Notes under the pieces: model-generated
Told to the model about the DNA's origin: nothing
The model's input: the letters and a program-made list of their open reading frames with translations, nothing else
Database searches by the model: none
In this document: positions 8,229-16,096 of the stretch, in pieces
How positions within the stretch are numbered: position 1 is the stretch's first letter
How the letters are laid out: the number at the start of each line of letters is the position of its first letter
Program-made: the position numbers and the translations under genes
NCBI GenBank assembly: GCA_938034715.1
Contig: CALHMM010000042.1
Coordinates: forward strand, 1-23,900
DNA from: Minisyncoccota bacterium
GTDB lineage: Bacteria > Patescibacteriota > Minisyncoccia > Moranbacterales > GCA-2747515
Length of the DNA stretch: 23,900 bases
Reading direction: 5' to 3'

Positions 8229-9944
8229 CTATTCCTGTGTTACGCGAAGAACTTCATCAATTGTAGTGATCCCACCGAGAACTTTGTAAAAACCATCCTC
8301 CACCATCGTAACCATACCACAACGACGAGCCTCTCTTTCTATATCGTCAGTCGTAGCTTTTTGTACGATAAGTTTCTCTACACTTTCTGTCACTTCTAGC
8401 ACTTCATAGATACCTCGTCTTCCCTTATAACCCAATCCTCCACACTCGCTACAACCCTTCGCTTTATAGAGTTGCAAATCAGTCCACGTCTGAGTTTTCT
8501 GTGCAGCACCAAGCCCAATCATAACTTCAAAAATTGTATCAAGGTTAAAGCTTGCACCAAGCGTTTCGACTTCTTTCGGAGTCATCCGATATGCTTCACG
8601 ACATTCGTCACAAAGCTTTCGCACCAATCGCTGACCGATGACCATATTTGTCGTTGATGCAATCAAAAACGGTTCGGCGCCCATATCAACCATACGTGGT
8701 ATTGCACCTGCAGCGGAATTTGTATGCAAAGTCGAGAGTACAAGATGACCTGTCATAGCAGCATGAATAGCAATCTCCAATGTTTCTTTATCACGAATCT
8801 CTCCAACCATAATCATATCAGGATCCTGACGAAGTAAAGAACGAAGCCCAGCCGCAAAAGTCATGCCAATTTTTGCATGTACTTGCGTTTGATTTACATT
8901 TTGCATACGATACTCTACTGGATCCTCAACAGTTGAGATATTTACATCAGGCTTGTTGAGAATATCAAGCACAGTATAGAGAGTTGTCGTCTTACCGGAA
9001 CCAGTTGGTCCAGTTACGAGGATCATGCCATTTGGTTTATTGATCTCTCGATGGATTACCTCCATTGCATTTCCATAAAGCCCCATCTTCTCCAATGTAA
9101 GCCCCGCGGAGCCTTCATCAAGCAAACGCATAACGACTTTTTCTCCATCAAAAACAGGCAGGATACTTACACGAAAAGAAATCTTATACTCATCCGTTTC
9201 CATCTTAAACCGACCATCTTGTGGCAATCGATGTTCATCGAGTTTCAAATTTCCAAGCACCTTAATACGCGCAACGATCCCAGAGAGAGTGTGCTTAGGA
9301 AGTGACATCGCCTGACGAAGCATACCGTCAACGCGGTAACGAACGATCACACTTTTTTCGAGTGGCTCGATATGAATATCCGAAGCTCCTTGCAAAATCG
9401 CATGCTTCACAAGCGTGTCTACAATACGAATAATCGGCAAATCTTGCGCGATCTGTTCTAGACTCTTTCCACTCTCTTCTTCTTGTAACAAATCTCCAAA
9501 TTCCGCTTTGAGAGTTTTAGTATATTGATGAAGAACCTCTTTAATGTCTGCTTCCGTTGCTATATGCACGACAATGTTCAGATCAGTCTTTTTTTTGATA
9601 AAATCAACGGTTTGCAAATCTTCTGGATTTGTCATTGCCACATTGAGATCATTGCCCTTCCTCGAAAAAGCGACAACGTTATTTTTCTTAGCTATTTGCT
9701 CAGGAATAATATGCAATGTCTTTTCCAAAATGTCAGCCTTAGATAAATCTACAATTGGAAAACCAAACATCTGTGAATAAATTTGTATCAAACCCTTCTC
9801 ATTTATGAGCTCCCCTTGTAACAACAAAGTATTGAGCTGCGTATTTGATTGTTCAGCCTGAGAAAAAAGAGGCATCAAAACATCCTGGCCAATAACACCA
9901 TTAGTCACTAGGTGATTATAGAGTTGTGTATTGTCAACTTTCAT
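8229..9944 (-). CDS. pilB: PilB/GspE type IV pilus extension ATPase
   Basis: 571 residues, the usual PilB length. The N-terminal MshEN/GspE-N region spans about 1-150. The ATPase has Walker A GPTGSGKT (about 312-319), an Asp box, Walker B with DMIMVGEIRD (about 373-382) and the His box AAMTGHLVLSTLHTNSA. A four-Cys zinc site is formed by CDEC (about 444) and CSECGG (about 497), which marks PilB/GspE and is absent from PilT. The hexamer powers pilus extension through PilC. It is the first gene of the pilus locus, transcribed toward 148. The leader has no Shine-Dalgarno (CAAAAATAAATG). Confidence 0.96.
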   Translation of the reverse strand: MKVDNTQLYNHLVTNGVIGQDVLMPLFSQAEQSNTQLNTLLLQGELINEKGLIQIYSQMFGFPIVDLSKADILEKTLHIIPEQIAKKNNVVAFSRKGNDLNVAMTNPEDLQTVDFIKKKTDLNIVVHIATEADIKEVLHQYTKTLKAEFGDLLQEEESGKSLEQIAQDLPIIRIVDTLVKHAILQGASDIHIEPLEKSVIVRYRVDGMLRQAMSLPKHTLSGIVARIKVLGNLKLDEHRLPQDGRFKMETDEYKISFRVSILPVFDGEKVVMRLLDEGSAGLTLEKMGLYGNAMEVIHREINKPNGMILVTGPTGSGKTTTLYTVLDILNKPDVNISTVEDPVEYRMQNVNQTQVHAKIGMTFAAGLRSLLRQDPDMIMVGEIRDKETLEIAIHAAMTGHLVLSTLHTNSAAGAIPRMVDMGAEPFLIASTTNMVIGQRLVRKLCDECREAYRMTPKEVETLGASFNLDTIFEVMIGLGAAQKTQTWTDLQLYKAKGCSECGGLGYKGRRGIYEVLEVTESVEKLIVQKATTDDIEREARRCGMVTMVEDGFYKVLGGITTIDEVLRVTQE

Positions 9945-10066
9945 TTATTTTTGTTTTGCACGAGATTTAGGGGTACCGTAAAGGATGCGTGTCAGAGTAA
10001 ATTGACTAAGAAAATTCTTAAGCAGCACTTTTTACTCATTTCACGTAAATCCAAAATTTACACCCT

Positions 10067-10105
10067 TGCACAATTGATGTGTTTTTATTTGCACATATCT
10101 GCACA
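10067..10105. repeat. Three TGCACA direct repeats in the pilB leader
   Basis: TGCACA occurs at 10067-10072, 10090-10095 and 10100-10105, starts spaced 23 and 10 nt, so the last pair is about one helical turn apart. They lie just downstream of the predicted -10 box (minus strand). An operator function is a guess. Confidence 0.35.
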
Positions 10106-10120
10106 AAGTACCCTACTCTT

Positions 10121-10126
10121 ATTATA
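10121..10126 (-). promoter_or_regulatory. Putative -10 box of the pilB operon
   Basis: TATAAT on the minus strand, about 177 nt before the pilB start and the best -10 in the 295-nt gap 9945-10239. The -35 position shows only a weak match. Transcription from here would give a leader of about 170 nt containing three TGCACA repeats. Confidence 0.4.
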
Positions 10127-10178
10127 CACTACAAAATCTCCTTTACCACCATAAATAAATTTCCCATCAAATTCACAC

Positions 10179-10207
10179 AAAAGACTCTTTCATTTCTGAA
10201 AGAGTCT
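10179..10207 (-). terminator. Probable terminator of groEL
   Basis: A 10-bp perfect stem (10182-10191 with 10198-10207, 6-nt loop) lies 33 nt after the groEL stop. Read on the minus strand it is followed by only a short T-run (TTTTGTG), so efficiency is uncertain. Confidence 0.65.
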
Positions 10208-10239
10208 CCTTAGTGCGTCCCACAGTAGACGACAACCTG

Positions 10240-11898
10240 CTACATCATACCCATTCCTGGCATGCCGCCACCCATACCACCCATCGCAGCTGCAGGGTCT
10301 ACATCATCCTCCTTTGGCTCTTCAGTAATAGCTACTTCTGTGGTCAAAACAAGTGAAGCAACTGATACAGCATTTTCAATAGCCGTCCTCGTTACCTTCA
10401 GTGGATCAATAATACCTGCTTTCACCATGTCTTTTTCAAAGGTATTCGTTGCTGCGTTGTAGCCGAAATACTCACCTTTCCCATTAATGACTTCATTTTT
10501 CACCACGCCTGCATCCATCTCACCACAATTGAGAGCGATCTGTGTGAGTGGTGCAAAAGCAGCACGAACGAGAGCATTGTATCCCGCATTAAATTCCGTA
10601 TCATCTCCTACTTTTTTACTACCAATTTTCGCAGCGGCTTTTGCAAGTGCACTACCACCCCCTGCAACAATCCCCTCCTCTACAGCGGCTTTTGTCGCAG
10701 CAAGAGCATCTTCTAGTTTATGTTTTACGTACGTCATCTCTGTTTCTGTTGCGGCACCTGCTCTGATCACTGCAACACCACCAGAAATTTTTGCTGCACG
10801 CTTGCGAAGTTTTGTAATTTCATATTGAGCACTTTCAGATGCGGCGCGACGCTCAATTTGTGAAACACGATCCGCAATTTTCTTCTTTGCTCCCTGACCA
10901 TCCACAATTGTAGTAGAGTCTTTGGTCGTTACGATCTTTGCTGCGCTACCTAATTGCCCAAGCTCCACTTCTTCAAGCTTCATACCTTTATCCCCACTAA
11001 TAACTGTTCCACCTGTAACAATCGCAATATCTTCTAACACATCGCCGCGCGCATCACCAAACTCTGGTGCTTTAATTGCAAGAACATTTAGCGCTCCTCG
11101 CAACCTATTAACGATCAATGTTGCCAAAGCTTGTCCATCTACATCCTCGGCAATGATAACAAGTTCTTTCTTACCTGCAGCTGCAATTTTCTCCAAAAGT
11201 GGCAAAATCTCATCAATTGAGCTAATTTTCTTGTCAGTTATGAGGATTGAACAATCCTTCATTTCAGCTTTTTGAGACTTGGTATCAGTAATCATATACG
11301 GAGAGATAAATCCATTATCAAACTGCATACCCTCGACGACATCATACGACAATCCAGATGTCTGTGCCTCTTCAACAGTGATCACACCGTCTTTTCCAAC
11401 ACGATCCATGACAGTAGCAATCATTTCACCCATCTCTGTACTCTCTGCTGAAATTGAAGCTACTTGTGCCATCTCTGCAGCGCTAGAAATTTTCTTCGAA
11501 CTCTTCTTCAGCTCTGTAATCATATCTTGCTTTGCTGCCTCTAGTCCTTTGCGAAGACCTACTGGATTAATACCAGTTTCAACAAATTTCATACCCTCTC
11601 GCACAACGCTTTGCGTCATAACTGTAGCAGTTGTAGTACCATCACCTGCATTATCATTTGTTTTATTTGCTACCTCCTTAATGAGCTCTGCGCCCATGTT
11701 TTCAAATTTATCAGACAGCTCGATGTCTTTTGCGATTGAAACACCATCATTTGTCACAACTGGAGCACCGTAGCCTTTCTCCAATATCACATTACGCCCC
11801 TTTGGCCCTATTGTTGTTTTGACAGCATCTGCAACTTGATCAATCCCTGCAACGACCTTTTTTCTCGCATCCGCCCCGAAAGCAATTTGTTTAGCCAT
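10240..11898 (-). CDS. groEL: Chaperonin GroEL (Hsp60)
   Basis: 552 residues, close to the family norm. The ATP-site motif GDGTTTATV is at 85-93, the GPKGRNVILE segment at 31-40, and the C-terminal tail is rich in Gly-Gly-Met as in most bacterial GroELs. It forms the cytoplasmic double-ring folding chamber with GroES. groES is not adjacent, so it must be elsewhere. The gene is monocistronic between ychF and a downstream terminator. A strong promoter and CIRCE element in its leader indicate heat-shock control by HrcA. The start follows an AT-rich leader with no Shine-Dalgarno. Confidence 0.99.
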   Translation of the reverse strand: MAKQIAFGADARKKVVAGIDQVADAVKTTIGPKGRNVILEKGYGAPVVTNDGVSIAKDIELSDKFENMGAELIKEVANKTNDNAGDGTTTATVMTQSVVREGMKFVETGINPVGLRKGLEAAKQDMITELKKSSKKISSAAEMAQVASISAESTEMGEMIATVMDRVGKDGVITVEEAQTSGLSYDVVEGMQFDNGFISPYMITDTKSQKAEMKDCSILITDKKISSIDEILPLLEKIAAAGKKELVIIAEDVDGQALATLIVNRLRGALNVLAIKAPEFGDARGDVLEDIAIVTGGTVISGDKGMKLEEVELGQLGSAAKIVTTKDSTTIVDGQGAKKKIADRVSQIERRAASESAQYEITKLRKRAAKISGGVAVIRAGAATETEMTYVKHKLEDALAATKAAVEEGIVAGGGSALAKAAAKIGSKKVGDDTEFNAGYNALVRAAFAPLTQIALNCGEMDAGVVKNEVINGKGEYFGYNAATNTFEKDMVKAGIIDPLKVTRTAIENAVSVASLVLTTEVAITEEPKEDDVDPAAAMGGMGGGMPGMGMM

Positions 11899-11926
11899 GA
11901 ATATATATTTTAGATATTACTTAGAA

Positions 11927-11953
11927 TTAGCAGTCGATAGTTTAGAGTGCTAG
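11927..11953 (-). promoter_or_regulatory. CIRCE operator (HrcA binding site)
   Basis: TTAGCAGTC - 9 nt (GATAGTTTA) - GAGTGCTAG. Each half matches the CIRCE consensus TTAGCACTC-N9-GAGTGCTAA at 8 of 9 bases, with exact 9-nt spacing. It lies between the groEL promoter and start codon, the classic position for HrcA repression. hrcA itself is not in the window. Confidence 0.93.
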
Positions 11954-11963
11954 TTCTTTCCCC

Positions 11964-11991
11964 ATTGTACTCATTCAGTCAATCATGTCAA
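11964..11991 (-). promoter_or_regulatory. groEL promoter
   Basis: Minus strand -35 TTGACA (11986-11991), 16-nt spacer, -10 TACAAT (11964-11969). The expected start site falls just before the CIRCE element, so HrcA binding would block initiation or escape. Confidence 0.88.
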
Positions 11992-12095
11992 GTACTGCAA
12001 ATATTCAACTAGATTTTATACTTCACTATTTTCAGCTAAAAACCAACGCACAAACTCACACCAAAAACTTCTCTTGGGCTCCAGTAATACAAATT

Positions 12096-13148
12096 TTATA
12101 CCTTAAACTCTACAACATCGCCATCAATCATGACATACTCTTTTCCAACTGTTTTTAACGTTCCCAATTCTCGTGCCTTGCTAAAAGAGCCTGCCGCCAA
12201 AAGAGTATCCCACGCAATAACATCAGCGCGAATAAACTTCTCCTGGAAATCACTATGAATTGCTCCACCGGCTTCTGGAGCTGTCGCATCTTTTTTGACA
12301 GTCCAAGCGCGAGACTCTGTTTCACCTGTGGTAAAAAAAGTCTGCAATCCCAACAAATCATACGCTTCAGTGATAAGATCACCCAAATGTGACTCCATCC
12401 CTAACTCTTGCGCCTCAGCAATACTCATATCCATCAGCTCCTCTTCAATCTTGATATCCAGTTTCACATGAGGGCGATCTTCGAGAGACGCTGCCAAAGA
12501 TGCCTCAAGATCAGATACATTGTACACATACATCATCGGCTTGTTCGTCAGCAGACTCATATCACGCACAATCAAACGTGTTGGCTCATGCGTCATATCG
12601 AGATCAACTGTAGATGCTAGAGCACCGTCTTCAAGCGCTTTCTGAATTTCTGTAATCACTGAAATCTGTGCAATTGCATCCTTATCATTACTCTTAGCAA
12701 GCTTTGTGACACGATCAAGCGTTTTCTGAACAGTCACCATATCCGCAAGTATAAGCTCTGTCTCAATGATCTCGATATCATGTACTGGCTCTACTTTATT
12801 ATGAACATGCGTAATTTTATCATTTGCAAAAACCCGCACAACCTGTGCGATAGCATCTACTTCTCGTATATTCGCCAAAAACTTATTTCCAAGACCCTCT
12901 CCATTACTAGCACCCTCTACCAATCCTGCAATATCCACAAACTCAATAGCTGTTGGTACAACTTTCTTGCTGGATGAAAAAGCGCTCAATTTATCGAGTC
13001 GTTCATCGGGTACAGGCACAATTCCCACATTTGGCTCAATTGTGCAAAAGGGGTAATTATTGATATCAACAGGATTCTTCGTCAACGCCTTAAAAAGTGT
13101 TGACTTACCTACATTTGGAAGCCCCACAATCCCGATCTGCAATGCCAT
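12096..13148 (-). CDS. ychF: YchF/OLA1-family P-loop ATPase
   Basis: 350 residues. G1/Walker A GLPNVGKS (9-16), G3 DIAG (72-75) followed by LVEGASNGEGLGNKF, which is diagnostic of the family, and YNVSDLE at the G4 position where NKxD is replaced, explaining the ATP preference of YchF. A helical insert and a C-terminal TGS domain (about 265-350, beginning FFTTGETESRAWTV and ending near VMIDGDVVEFKV) follow. YchF is a universal ribosome-associated protein linked to translation and oxidative stress. It lies 37 nt downstream of the HAD gene and is likely co-transcribed with it. No terminator is obvious before the groEL promoter. Confidence 0.98.
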   Translation of the reverse strand: MALQIGIVGLPNVGKSTLFKALTKNPVDINNYPFCTIEPNVGIVPVPDERLDKLSAFSSSKKVVPTAIEFVDIAGLVEGASNGEGLGNKFLANIREVDAIAQVVRVFANDKITHVHNKVEPVHDIEIIETELILADMVTVQKTLDRVTKLAKSNDKDAIAQISVITEIQKALEDGALASTVDLDMTHEPTRLIVRDMSLLTNKPMMYVYNVSDLEASLAASLEDRPHVKLDIKIEEELMDMSIAEAQELGMESHLGDLITEAYDLLGLQTFFTTGETESRAWTVKKDATAPEAGGAIHSDFQEKFIRADVIAWDTLLAAGSFSKARELGTLKTVGKEYVMIDGDVVEFKV

Positions 13149-13185
13149 ATTAGATAATTAGATATATAAAAGGTTAGTCCACTCA

Positions 13186-13932
13186 CTACGACATACGCAC
13201 AATTGTCTCTATTCCTATCGCTGTATCTTCCCAAGATTCCACAGCGATAGAATCAATACCATGCGCTTTCACAGGATAATCATTTCCGCCTTCATGTAGA
13301 CCATCACCATAAAAAAGAATTTCTTCTTTACCAATCGACAGAATATCCATAATCTTATCCATCCCATACGATTTATCGATGCCTTTGCGTGTAACGTCGA
13401 TAGATGTTGTGCCCCCAGTACGCACTTCAAATGCTGCAAGTGATTCTTTTACCAACCCAATAATCTCCAACCGTTTTTTTGCGTCTTGATCCCAGTCTTT
13501 TTTCTCACTAATTGGGGCTTCCTGTCCGAGTGCACTAAATGTAATTTGTGAGCCTCGATCTTCAATAATTTCCCCATGCGGCGCGTCAGTCATATATCCA
13601 AGACTTTTAGCTGCTACAGCAAGCTCATTTTTTATCAAGTCTTTTTCATCTTCAGTTAAATTTTCTGCATACTGCTCGACCCAATTGCCTTCTTCAAAAC
13701 GCATATAACGCGTCCCACACGTTGGCATAAGATGCAAATTTTCCAACAATTTCTGATCAACTGTAAGATTTGCAACGAGCTGCTTCTCAAACTGTCCAAA
13801 ATGCCCACCAGAAATCACGCAAACATGGTACTTTTCCAATAGTTCACCTAAAAGTCCTGACATGCGGTCCGTAATTGCTGATTTACTCTCAGCAAGTGTG
13901 TCATCCAAATCAAACGCAATAACTTTTTTCAT
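13186..13932 (-). CDS. HAD-IIB family phosphatase (phosphomannomutase-like)
   Basis: 248 residues. HAD motif I DLDDT gives the nucleophile Asp8 and acid Asp10. Motif II is VISGG near 39-43. The conserved Lys187 lies in GIDKSYG, and motif IV is YGDGLHEGGNDYP (208-220). The cap between motifs II and III is of the C2B type. GDxxxxGGNDY and the DVTRKGIDK block resemble eukaryotic-type phosphomannomutases and related sugar phosphatases, so a sugar-phosphate phosphatase or mutase is plausible, but substrate cannot be read from sequence. It is first in a likely operon with ychF and diverges from the small gene at 14044. Confidence 0.88.
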   Translation of the reverse strand: MKKVIAFDLDDTLAESKSAITDRMSGLLGELLEKYHVCVISGGHFGQFEKQLVANLTVDQKLLENLHLMPTCGTRYMRFEEGNWVEQYAENLTEDEKDLIKNELAVAAKSLGYMTDAPHGEIIEDRGSQITFSALGQEAPISEKKDWDQDAKKRLEIIGLVKESLAAFEVRTGGTTSIDVTRKGIDKSYGMDKIMDILSIGKEEILFYGDGLHEGGNDYPVKAHGIDSIAVESWEDTAIGIETIVRMS

Positions 13933-13977
13933 AAATTTTATTTATCAATCATTTACTATAAAACCGTACTACAACTA

Positions 13978-13986
13978 ACTATAGCA
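13978..13986 (-). promoter_or_regulatory. Putative extended -10 promoter of the HAD-ychF operon
   Basis: Minus strand TGCTATAGT, an extended -10 (TGnTATAnT), about 46 nt before the HAD start. No convincing -35 is seen, as is common for extended -10 promoters. It is nearly back to back with the plus-strand promoter at 14007. Confidence 0.5.
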
Positions 13987-14006
13987 AAAACACCCAAAAA
14001 ATAAAA

Positions 14007-14015
14007 TGCTATAAT
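14007..14015 (+). promoter_or_regulatory. Extended -10 promoter of the small plus-strand gene
   Basis: TGCTATAAT, a perfect extended -10 box, 28 nt before the ATG at 14044. The -35 is not conserved. The expected leader is about 20 nt. Confidence 0.6.
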
Positions 14016-14043
14016 AAATTCATAATATATAACAAAAAATAAT

Positions 14044-14238
14044 ATGCTCGACAATCACAAATTCAATCTCATAAACCAACTCTCACAAGAAAGTAAAAGT
14101 CTCTGGAGAATCGAGAAAACCTACATGGAGGATGCGGGAGATAATGACGAAAACATTGCGATCTGGAAAGAAATCGCAAATGAAAAACGCAAAAGCATTG
14201 AATTACTAGAAAAACAACTTAGCAACTACATCGGTTAA
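14044..14238 (+). CDS. Small hypothetical helical protein
   Basis: 64 residues, no family recognised. Strongly charged, with no Cys or transmembrane segment. Residues about 33-61 (ENIAIWKEIANEKRKSIELL and onward) look like one amphipathic or coiled-coil helix. Support comes from context: a perfect extended -10 just upstream, an ATG after an AT-rich leader as in all other genes here, and a strong bidirectional terminator 40 nt after the stop. It is the only plus-strand protein gene I support in the window. A non-coding transcript with a chance ORF is the alternative. Confidence 0.6.
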   Translation: MLDNHKFNLINQLSQESKSLWRIEKTYMEDAGDNDENIAIWKEIANEKRKSIELLEKQLSNYIG

Positions 14239-14277
14239 TTCTCGGCAAATAATGCACTAGTAGTGATATAAAACATT

Positions 14278-14307
14278 AAAAACTACATCATCGCGATGTA
14301 GTTTTTT
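14278..14307. terminator. Bidirectional rho-independent terminator
   Basis: A perfect stem (AAAAACTACATC at 14278-14289 with GATGTAGTTTTT at 14295-14306) has a 5-nt loop. The T-run serves the plus-strand small gene and the complementary A-run serves the minus-strand trpS operon ending at 14333. Confidence 0.88.
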
Positions 14308-14332
14308 ACTAATAATACCAGTGAAGTATTGA

Positions 14333-16075
14333 TCAATTTTTTTCTACACTATTTTCTTCCAGATAACTTCCCAGCACGTGCCACTTTGGCCTTCGCCATG
14401 ATTCTCGCAATGCTGCCACATCCCTCTCATGAACAACTTCTGTTTTCTCATCTCCATCCCAAAACAGCACAAATTCAAATGACTGTCGCTCGCTTTCAAG
14501 CTCACGATCAAATTTTTCGATAAATTGATTTGGTGTAAATAAAAGTCTACCATTTGTCATCGTCGCCTCCAGAGAAATATCTGGAAGCCCTTCGAGTGCC
14601 TTATAAATCAACTCACTACACACCAGAGAACCATCAGTAGAAAAATCAAAATTATAGTCGTACGGTAAACCAAAGTATTTCATCGCCTGCGTGACCATTT
14701 GCCACTTTTGTTGTGGTGAAAGTGTCGGACGCAGTACAGCGAGTGCGTCACAACCAGCCGTTTGTTCAAACGATGTAATGATAACACCAGGACTTTTTAC
14801 TTCTATGACGCACCGCTTGTGGCCGTCGGAATCATTATCACGTAATTGCTCATAAACCGCAGGAAATTCCTTTGCTATATATTCACTGGGTAGATCATTC
14901 TCAAACTCTGGGAGTTGGCTAAAAAATGTATTAACATCATCTAGTGAGCCAATATACAAAGCACTATGCGTCCAATACCCAGGTATGCCAATATTTGTCG
15001 CGAACCACTCACGCCTCTGCAGCAATACATCTCCCGGCTCCATCTGCCTGTGTTGATCTTTGATAAAATCATCAGTAATCAAAAATGGTCGCTCTGACAC
15101 GCGTATTAAGCTCATGCCATACGCAATCTTTTTTTGCCATGGGAAAAATGTTGTCGTCACCGATTTCTCAAATCGCTTCAAAGGATTTTTGAAAATCTCC
15201 AATGTATACGTATGTATATGATCATCCACATACGCAAGTATTTCTTGTGACCTGATATCCAATGCATGTGAATCAATCTCCTCACTGATCAGTGCGCTAT
15301 AAGCTCTGCCAAGATTAATCTGCACGATCTCACCAGCATGAATAATCTTTCCTACACTCAAAGAATATGAATTCTCTGGTAGTCCAATTTTGTCGTCATG
15401 GTCATCAAGAATTTTCTCGAGAACTTCCCTATCTCCTATAATCTTTTGTACTCTGTGGGTATAGTAATGCTGTAAAAGCACACAATTATAGTAAATCAAA
15501 AAACTGATCAAATGATCGTCACGTCGATTGCCACCCAGAACATAAAAATCCTCATAACGACTACGCACCATATCAATCTCAACAACCCCGTCAAAAACAG
15601 CCTTCCATAAAATTCGCAATGATTGTCTCTCACTACTACTAAACTCTATTTTTTCTTCATCAACCAAAAGACTCTTCTCAAAACGACAGACGTTCTCCTC
15701 CAAAAACTGATCCAAATACCCAAGAAGAGCAGTATCATCATGTGAAATTTTTCCAAATTCTTCAGGTTTAATTGTAGAAAGCTCACCAAACTCACGGAAC
15801 CGAAAAAACCACAAGAAAAAAATAAAAATAAATGAAATCCCAATCCATGCGAAAAAAGGGATGTAACCAATAAGCAGGTCAGTCAACCTCTCGCTGCGCA
15901 TAAATATGAAATCACGATAAAACCAAACGCTATAGATGCTCAAACCCCAGCTCACAGTATAGAGAGCTAGAGCAATAATCCTATGGTAAGGATAAAACCA
16001 TCGCAAAAACAGTGAAGCAAAAGCGCCAACAGTAAAAACAAAAGCAAAGATCACAGCCACAAACTGTACAGTCAT
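14333..16075 (-). CDS. Membrane-anchored permuted papain-like hydrolase (YaeF/YiiX type)
   Basis: 580 residues. Three transmembrane helices lie at about 3-25, 33-52 and 68-91, followed by a helical region of unknown function (about 100-310). The C-terminal domain (about 340-540) matches the permuted NlpC/P60-like amidase pattern: MEPGDVLLQRR (345-355), catalytic-type His370 in YWTHSALYIG, GLPYDYNFDF (469-478), and catalytic-type Cys486 in GSLVCSELIYKAL. His precedes Cys, as expected for the circularly permuted fold. Known relatives act on lipids, peptides or cell-wall amides, so the substrate is open. Which side of the membrane the enzyme faces is not decided by the sequence. It is the last gene of the trpS operon, 21 nt after the DUF5648 protein, and its stop is TGA. 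Confidence 0.82.
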   Translation of the reverse strand: MTVQFVAVIFAFVFTVGAFASLFLRWFYPYHRIIALALYTVSWGLSIYSVWFYRDFIFMRSERLTDLLIGYIPFFAWIGISFIFIFFLWFFRFREFGELSTIKPEEFGKISHDDTALLGYLDQFLEENVCRFEKSLLVDEEKIEFSSSERQSLRILWKAVFDGVVEIDMVRSRYEDFYVLGGNRRDDHLISFLIYYNCVLLQHYYTHRVQKIIGDREVLEKILDDHDDKIGLPENSYSLSVGKIIHAGEIVQINLGRAYSALISEEIDSHALDIRSQEILAYVDDHIHTYTLEIFKNPLKRFEKSVTTTFFPWQKKIAYGMSLIRVSERPFLITDDFIKDQHRQMEPGDVLLQRREWFATNIGIPGYWTHSALYIGSLDDVNTFFSQLPEFENDLPSEYIAKEFPAVYEQLRDNDSDGHKRCVIEVKSPGVIITSFEQTAGCDALAVLRPTLSPQQKWQMVTQAMKYFGLPYDYNFDFSTDGSLVCSELIYKALEGLPDISLEATMTNGRLLFTPNQFIEKFDRELESERQSFEFVLFWDGDEKTEVVHERDVAALRESWRRPKWHVLGSYLEENSVEKN

Positions 16076-16096
16076 ACAACGCGAGCTAAAGCAACA

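Noticed and set aside
11279..11773. Long open frame antisense to groEL
   Set aside because: Antisense shadow of a highly conserved gene; Ser/Ala/Thr-rich low-complexity translation.
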